A DNA stretch of 64,000 bases from Diadema setosum (lineage: Eukaryota; Echinodermata; Echinoidea; Diadematoida; Diadematidae), in assembly GCA_033980235.1 (NCBI GenBank), contig CM067067.1:34469200-34533199 (forward strand), in the 5' to 3' direction. Every line of letters starts with the position of its first letter. The stretch's first letter is position 1. The notes beneath the pieces are model-generated. The model had not been told where the DNA came from. It did not search any database and worked only from the letters and a program-made list of their open reading frames with translations. Below, piece by piece: positions 37,201 through 46,800 of the stretch. The translations under genes and the position numbers were made by a program.

Positions 37201-40200
37201 AACATATGAATCATTAAAGAAATACTTGAAGATTATACCACATCAGTTTCATATCTTGGAAGTAATCACACAAAACTGGCTTTTTTGGTGAGGGAAGAGT
37301 TTCAAATATTTTCATGACATACAGCTCAGATTTACACTTTTGCATATATTACTTTTGCTTCATATGCTTTATCATCTAGTGAAATTTCATTCCATATCTT
37401 AAATAAGCAAGCAAAATATAGCCAACACTGTGTTAGCATGCAAAATTACTCTTCAGATTGCTCTGAAAGCTGCCGGCATCGAACAAGATCATCAAAGGCA
37501 AAAATGCACCTGTGGAATTCTTTTGTGCATCAATAGAAAATTGACAGCCATTTAAATAATTACAGCCTATTGGAAGTCCACCTCTTAAACCTCCTTAGTA
37601 TAACATGGATGACGGGAGTGCAGCATGCTAATACACGAGTGGGTTTCACTTGTAGTGAATAATCTGTCTAACCTAACACCCCCATTCCACAGAGATTTCT
37701 TCTTATCGGTCTCTCATCGGAAGCAAAGTTCAATGAAGAAAAAGAAAAAAAAAAAAGAAGGAGGAAAAAAAAATTGAAATTCAAGACGTAAATTAGAGGG
37801 AGCTAGTGTGGATCCTAGAAATAAATGCTGCGGAGGAGAAAAAATATAAAATGGAGAGGAAATTGATGACAGTTAAATCCTGAAAAGGTTTCTGTGGGAG
37901 TAACGCAAAAATGAGAAATTAAAATTCTTTGTTCCCCCCCCCCTCCTCTCCCTCTCTCTCTCTCCCTTCTCTCAACATATTCTCATCTCTCCTCTACTTA
38001 CCCTTCCTTCGAGAGATTATTCGTTCTTTCTCCATTGATTCGCATTCCATAGCCACACTGTTCGCCGACTTCGTTCTTCTCTTGGTTTCATGAATCCTCA
38101 CTTCTTTCCCCTATCTCCATGATTCTCCAACATTCAACTCCTTCCTCTTCCTCTTTCCTTCTATTTCATCTTTCCCCTTCTAACGATGTCCGAACATCTT
38201 ACTTGATTCTCACTCTATTCTTCCTTACCACTCTCTCTGTTCCTTTCTCTACCATCTCCACTAGTGCAACTTCAACTTCTAGCCCATTACTGTCCCCCAC
38301 TCTTCACTTTTTGCCCTCCTCACAACCCCCATATGTCGCTTCCCTCTTCATTTCTCCTCTTTCTAGGCTCTTCTGCCAAACAACGATCCGGTTAAGGACT
38401 ACATACACATGTTCTTTTGTTATGTGAGAAAAATGGAAATATTTTGAATTTTCTTCATTCTTTCTTTTTATCGTTGTACACATGTGACATCACTATTATA
38501 GTAGTCTTTTCATCCAGCCTTGACTGAGCAGAAACTTCAAAAATTCATAACTTTTGAACGGATCGTCCGATTTTCGTCAAACTCTCACTGATGTGTTCTA
38601 CTAATATTGCTGCATTCACTCAACCCACATGTCTATGAAGGTGAACTTGTCCTCTAAAGACCTGGTAATGTTGGCATTCATGGGTGGCCCGATTGAATCA
38701 CGATTGAATCAATTTTCATTCGCCACAAAAACGGGCACATTTTGGGGTACCTGTTCGAGGAGATCTGGGGTGAGCTTCCACTCCTGTTCCAGATTGGTGT
38801 GAATGATGAAAACACGCTGGTTGCAGAACACAGCCTGGGGCCTGTAGGTGGTCCAGGTGGGAGACAGTAGAAGAATATCTGTGGGACAAGAAACAAACAA
38901 ACAAACAAACAAGCAAAAGCCATGAACTCGCCATCACTTACTGTATACGTTGTTATTTTCGTGAGATGTTGTTTCTGCGATGTGACACCGAGGCTATCGT
39001 AAGTGCACTATTAGCACAGTGTACGGCGACATTTTCGCATGTTGTTAAATTCGCGGTCCAGCCGTGATTCACGGTCCAGCCGTGATTCACGAAATGCGCA
39101 AAAATTAAACCCTTGCAAAAATAACAGCGTATACAGTAGTGCAATCACTACATGTATAATGTCAGCCGTTAGTGCAATCGCTATATGTACGTCAGTTGTC
39201 AACACTAAAGTCTTACAACAGTTGCAAGACATATGAATCAAGATTCTATCACTTCACAATTCCTTAGAAACTTCTATCATCTATCTGATGACTATATAAT
39301 CAGTCTGACTTAACTCTCAATGTGCCATAGTGGAAACCCCTTGTGTGCCACATTATTCTAAGACACCAACGTAGACGTACTTTGAGAAAACATTCTGTTT
39401 TTCAAATCTATGTAACTTTCGTAGAGTTCTGTTGAGCTGGACATGTATTGAGCAAAGTTGTAGAGAAAATACCAAGCTTTGCTTTAATAGTGTTAATTGT
39501 ATGTCAAATCTATGATTGTTTTTCTTTCAAATGACCAGTTGCTACAATACTGTAAAGCATTACTTTTGCACGCAAAACAGTGGCAGAAACTTAGAATTGA
39601 CGCACAAATCCAGGTGGGAACACCGATTGCTAGCTGATCACCACATAAAATGCAAGCTAAATGTGAGGAACGGAATCCTGAGAAACGCTTTCATTGTACT
39701 GATGCATTTGGCGATAATTTATCGATCCGTTTAGGCAGCTTTGTGCATTTCAGCAGAATATGCATAGTTGGCACGCCATCGACTGAGTCGGGCGTGCGAA
39801 AGTGGCACATAAAGAGTTCAATTTAAAAAGCTCCTACAGATGATGACTACAATGTATAACCATTAAGATGTAATACAGCATTCACATACAAAAGCAGGCT
39901 GCCAATATTGGTTACACTTTCAACCAAGTAAACCAACAGCATCAGTACTGCATATTCCTAGCTCAACTAATGGCTCGACACAGAATTTCTGACCAAAAGT
40001 GTAGCGACCTTTGTCTTTTTTTTTTTTAAGATGTTACGCAACCAGATAAAGATGATTCTACAGCGCAAATTTGCATTTCAAATCCATCTTATGTGCATAT
40101 CTTTCTCTACACTAATAAATCAGCTGTCACAGAAGACAATAATAATAATAATAATAATAATAATTATAATAATAATAATAATAATAACAATAATAATAGT

Positions 40201-40762
40201 AATAATAATAATAATGATGATAATAATAATAACAATAATAATAATAACAACATCAACAATAACAACAACAAAAACAACATCAATAGGCCTAATAATGAGT
40301 AATGGGTGGTAAAGAGTGGATATTTTGAACAGCTACCTCCATTGAAGACATTCATCAGCAGGTAGATGAGTTGCTTAGATCCAGGTCCTACTACCACCAG
40401 GTCCTGGTCCAGGTGCGTCAGCCCGTCAAGTCTGGCGTGGAAGCTGCAAATGTTGGCTCGCAGCTCTGCAAGACCTGGGGAAAATAGGATGGAAAAACAG
40501 CATATACATATATATTTTACTTTATATTATATATATATTATATATATACATCTCTCATCTAAACATATGTTTTAATCTTTGTTTTTCAAATGATCATGAC
40601 AGTGAGATCTAGGGTGCTTGGATGGCTGGGCAGACGATCTGAAGACAGGTCACTTCAAGAACCCCCCTGGAGCAGAGGAAAGAGATATATAGAAGAATGG
40701 TCTTATGATACAAGCAGATGTGTATGTGATTCATATCACACACATGGGAATATGTTTGGTGG

Positions 40763-40803
<41 letters not shown>

Positions 40804-43800
40804 TGTGGGTGTGTGAGTGGGTTGTGTGAGTGGGTGTGTGAGTGGGTGTGTATTGGATTGGGTAGTTTAGCCTCTATGATATATGAATGGGGTGGGGTGG
40901 ATGGTGGATGAATAGTTTGACTACCGATTTCATTCTTTAGAAATAATATTTGTATCAAGAGGAATGTGAGTTTATTTTTAAATGATGATATTGAAATTTT
41001 CATATGCCTGTTAGATATTCAAGTTAATGTTTATGATTTATGTAGAATCATGTATTGAATGAAATCAATACAGAATACTTGAGGGAAAAAATCACTCTAA
41101 ATTGCACTGATTCGGCTGATCAAAGCTCCATGGACAGTGCCTGTTCTACCTTCCACACCAAAGTGTTGTTGAGCACCGCATACCTTCAGCGTAGAATGAT
41201 ATTGCAGTTTTCCCTGCTGTATGGATAATTTGGCTTAAAAATCTGTCACTCAACAAATACCCTCCATGCACATACCCTATTTTTTCTTGTCTAATCTCTC
41301 TCTTTCCCATTCCCCGACCTAAAGCACACAGACCTCACACAAACAGTGCAAATCAAACACACAGGAATACACACCAGACACACCCCTCATACCTCTTTCA
41401 TACTAAGCATTTTTCTATGGGTGCAACTGTTGAACGTCTCCAGTGTGAAGTCTCTCTGATATTTAAAGTCTTTTTGAACCATCAATGAAACAGTGAAGAA
41501 ATTTTGAGCAAAAGTCCTCACCTCCTCACCCGAACGATAACTCACAATCATTCAATGGCAATTCAATGGACGACTACAGTTTGAAAAGCCCTTCAACTGA
41601 AGCACCGGAGTGTTCACATTCAAGGGTGTTGAACTGTGGCGAGGCACTGAATGAACCTAGCTTGCCATTAATTTGAAGTGACATACGGATTCACATATTC
41701 ACATTCAAGCTTCAGTTTTCATCAGGCTCCATTTCCTTTTGTGATGAAAGGTACAAGTAGGTGAAAAAACACACCATCAGTCATAATATTCACAAGTAGA
41801 CTATTCTACCCAAAGAATCACTAATCTGAGTTCTGCAGGGGAAAAAGTCAGTGTAAATGGGGTATTAGTCTGATCCTACGGGAAAACTGCAGCTGACATG
41901 TCTGAATGTTGACTTAGCACACTGTCTAAACAGCACATTGAACACTGACCTTTGGCCTCAACCTTCTGTCATTGTGTGGCTAAAAAAAAAAAAAAATGTA
42001 TGGGCCATTCTCCAAAAAAGTGTGCAAAACAGCAATTTTCAGGTCACCAGCATGTTCACATGTCCAGTTTGAATTGATATTTTGTCCCTTATTAATCAAC
42101 ATTTTTATTTAAATTCATCAGAGAGGTTAGACCTGTAAAATATATATCACTAGAAATGTCGCTATGGCGACTGATGCCTCCGCCATAATGCATGATTCTC
42201 CCAATAGGTGTAATAGTACAATGTCTTCACAATGTGTGATGACAGTTTCACATAACTGGCAAAATATTGAAATAACAGGTTGTCAGAAATATCTTGAATG
42301 TTCACTTTCCTTGAACTGGGTTTGCTATAATTGTCTAAGAGTGCAGGTACACATATTTGGGGAATTGAGAATTTGTACTTGACTTCTGACCGACCCTTTT
42401 ATGAGTGTATGCATTGAGTAATTTCCAAGTATGAATAGTATTCAATTACAGTACAAAATAGATTTTGGGGGGGGGGGGGGGCATTGAAACCTGGCCTTTG
42501 ACCCTTAACCTCTGACCTTTGACCTTCTGGCTGGAAATTTCCCAGAGAATCTCCATTAGGTAATGCATATATATATCAAGTTTTAAAACTAATAATGCAA
42601 GCATTGCATATACTAGTATATGAGGGAAATAGTAAAATTCTGAGTACTTGACGTTGACGTTGACCTCTGACCCCGTGACTATTGACCCATAACCCCTAAA
42701 TTCCCTAGATAATCCCTGCCAGTCACTACATGCGTATGTACCAAGTTCCATGAAGATACATTGAACCATTTGTGAGAAAAGTGATATTGCAACATTTTCA
42801 CCTAACCTTTGACCTTTTGACCTTTGACCTTATGACATGAAACTCTCTCTGGAGAATCTTTATGCAGTAGTACATGTCTACACTAAGGTTCAAGAAAATA
42901 CCTTTGGGCATTGCATAGATATGTGGGAAATAGCAACATTTTTAGCATTTGATCATGATCTTTTGACCTTTGACCTCTTGCCAATGTCACTAAAATCTAC
43001 TTAACTAATTGCCCCATCATACATCATCCTTGGACCAAGTTTGGTGAAAGCTGCTTCATCCAGTTTTGAGTTATCACGTAAAAAGATAAATTTTAGGATT
43101 TGACCTGGATCTTTGATCTTTGACCTCTGTCCGATTTCACTAAAAAACTAATCAAGTAATTGTCCCATCATACATTATCCTCCAACAAAGTTTGGTGAAA
43201 TTTGCTTGATCCAGTCTTGAGTTATCGCGTAAACGGATACAATTTCATGATTTGACCTTGACCTTTGACCTTTGGCCGATTTCACCAAAAATCTAATCAA
43301 GTAATTGCCCCATCATACTTTATACTTGGACCAAGTTTGGTATAATTCCAGTCAATATTATCCAAGTTATCGCGTAAACGAAAGCGGACGGACGTACGTA
43401 CGGATGGACGGACAACCCGAAAACATAATGCCTCCGGCACCACTTCGTGGCGGAGGCATAATAAAGCTACTGGGACATCGGGGATAATATTAGAAATACA
43501 TTCAGAAGTTTGATGTAACCCTAAATACCCCTTGTCGCCAGAAAAGGACTTGCTCATGTAACAAGTTCTTTTATACTCGTTAACACATCGTTCAAATCAA
43601 ATCTTCTGTACTTCATTCCATTGCCCCTCAAGTGTGCCTGAATGAAATATAATATTACATAACAATATGATGTTTTGATATTTCTCTAGGAGATTATCTT
43701 TATCATGTCGCCAAATCGCAGTCAGTACGTTACCCTTTTTAAGACCCTTTCTGTGATATTAATGTGACTAACAAAAAGACATGGCGAGGGAACATGCAAG

Positions 43801-46800
43801 TTATGCTGAGTCGAGGGGAAGGTGCATTCCAATGTCTTTTGTTAAACATTTCAGTTAAAATAGCAATGATTGACAGATGAGGTCATCTCAAATATAATGG
43901 TTTGGAAGGATTTTTTTGTGGGCGTTCCCAAGTAATCTGAAGAAAAATAGGGAAAAAAAAATCGTTAAAAATATATGGAATGTTTCTAGATATTTGTTTC
44001 ACCGCAAAAGTGATGTTGAGGGTATCATGAATTAACACAAATCAACATGCATTTGGATTTCAGGGCCCCTTTAACATGTAAAAAAAGGACTCTGCATTTG
44101 GAAATGTTACTAGAAAAAATGTGAGCTTTCAGAAATCACTCATTGATTGTTTTGTATTCCCAAGGAGGTTTTATACATGGAGTTCCAACTGGCTGTAATT
44201 ATTCAAACAGTTGTCAGATTTCTATTGATGTACAATTGAATTCCACAGGTGCAATTGTGCCTTTGATGATCAATGTTCGACGCCGCCGTCTTGCTGAGCA
44301 ATCTGAAGATTCATTTTGAACGTTATCATAATGTTGGCCATATTTTGCTTATTTATTAAATGAAATGAAATTTCACTTAATGATAAAGCATGTAAAACAA
44401 AAGTCAATCCCGTCCAGAAATTTGTGCAAAAGTGTAAATCAGAGCTGTATCATGTGAAAATGTTTAAAACTGTACCATCCCGGAAAGCTGGTTTTATCAC
44501 TCTTCCGCTAAATTTCCACAAATGAAACTAATATGGAATAATCTTCAAGTATAATTCTTTATTGATAGATATATCAGATTAGTGCCCGGGTATGCCCAGT
44601 CGAGTAATTTTCATCTTTATTTCAGCATTTTTGCTCAATTTCTATTCGCGCATCCTCGTGTCTGTACCACCTAACTTTTATAAGAAGGGATAGCGAAAAG
44701 TAATTACCATCACAAAGACATATCTTCCTTTGAAAGTTGCTGGTGATTATGCAATGAGACAAGAGTCAATTGTCTTCGTATCTGCGCGGCAGATCCTGTT
44801 TGGCACATACTTCAAATATTTTTGAGCGGCGGCGTCAAACATGGGTTCAAAGGGAATAAGACAGTTGTGACTCCATTCTCTTGAACCTCCTTGGCATTCC
44901 TAAGGGATTAAAGTTTCTGAATCGATAAAAAAAAGGAATGAAATCTTTGATGTTGAATTTTTGTCATATATACAAAGTTCCTGTAATTGCACACTTTTTC
45001 AGAGAATGGCCCGTATATCCTTCCTCCTGGCCAAAATAATGGCCTGTAATCTAGTCACAGCACATTATTTTGTACATAAAAATTCATAGCATATGATTGT
45101 GTACCTGTTGTTTAAAGGGTGTATAAAGTACAGTTGTACATACGACCTTTCTTATATCTAGTGTATCACAATATTTGCAACATATTGTTCTAAAACAATA
45201 AGTAATGATTGCTTGTGCATGATCTCACAAAAATGTATACTTTGAAGTATGCACAAATGATATGTGAAAAAAAGTGTACAAGCCTGAAAGGGATCGTATA
45301 GTTTTAGTTGAGACCTAATTTCAGGTTTCTAACATTTTTTGGTGAGATAATGAGAAACCTCTTATGAAATATGAAAGAGCATGTAATCCTTTGAGGAATT
45401 CAACATTTATTTAATGAAAATTGGTTTTGAAATGGCTAAGAATAAAGAATAAAGTGTGGGACCCACACTTTATTATGATCGCTTTGTTTTACTTTGTGTT
45501 TGGATGTTTCAGTCATTCCAAACCTGATTTTCGTCAAATAAACTTTGAATTCCTCTTAAAATGGTATGCTCTGTGCTATATCATAAGTGTTTTCTTGGTA
45601 TCTCGCAAAAAGTTAAAAGCCCAGTATTCATCTCCATCAATACTGTACCATCCCTTTAAATGCCAGGCAAAGGTGTGAAAGAATTTATTCCAGTAAATTT
45701 CCATTTCCATTGTAAAACTTGCAAACACCCTCCCCCCCCCCCCCCAAAAAAAAAAAGAATATGGGATGGTAGATTGGTAGACATAATATTCTTATCAAGT
45801 TTTGAAAAGCCAGTTTACAGTTCCACTTTGCGCATGAGCAGAAAAAGGTCATTTGTACAATCAGGCGTGTTTGTCTTTGAATTCACTGAGATGAGCATCC
45901 CTGATGTAATGATTATTCATGTAACCCTTGTAAATGGTGCTTATTTTTGTTTTAAAAAATCTTAATTTTTAAACTGGCTTTGTTTCTTTTTGGGGCATGT
46001 TTCACCACACATTGAAGTATATTTGCAAAAGTGAATTTAAAAACAAGATAAAAGCATCAAGAGGACACCGAGTTATGTACGTTACACTTTCTGACCACAC
46101 CAAACATGGCTCGCTGATTGCCAGATGAATGTTTCATACTCTAGCACTTACAGTAAATATTTTGCAATGTTTGGAGATTCCAAAAATAATGTTACTGAAG
46201 TCTGTATGTTAGTTTCAAATTTTTAGTTCAAATGTAACATTTTGGATCCCTTGATCTGAGCCATGCACAAATGCGTTCAACATGAAACTATAAAATGAAT
46301 GCCTGCCGAAGTGTCAATTGACAGACCATTCTTGTCACCTGCTCTGTGCAAGTTCATTCTTTGTTTGAACATAAATTCCATAAATTGCGGGCATGTTTAT
46401 GCATCATGCTGCTTTGAAAACGAGTGAAGTGCCTAACCAAATGAGAAAAAAGAATGGTCATATGTACCAATGTGCCCATGAGCTAACTGAACTGGCTTTT
46501 ATGCTTCAAGCAGATCACTTGATACAAAGTGAATACAAGGGTGTGCCCCATGGGACTGCAAACACCTGTTACTAAAATCCTCTTTGTAAGCCAAACACTT
46601 ATATCGCCTCCTTTTGAGGAGAGATTTCCATATGGTGTTCAATCATACTAAAAGTGTAGCTGACTTCCACACATTTCAGGCATGTTACTCTTCCATATGG
46701 CATTCAGAATGACATCTATAGTATTGAGTACTATCATAAAAGTAGCAGAGGGCTCTTGGCCAATGTGTACAACCTATGGGTTTCCGGCATATCTAGGGCA

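Noticed and set aside
40031..40397. Poly-Ile, poly-Asn and poly-Leu open frames
   Set aside because: Translations of the (AAT)n microsatellite.
42164..43557. Open frames within the CCTCCGC-type element
   Set aside because: Short and not shared in frame between the copies, so not element-encoded proteins.
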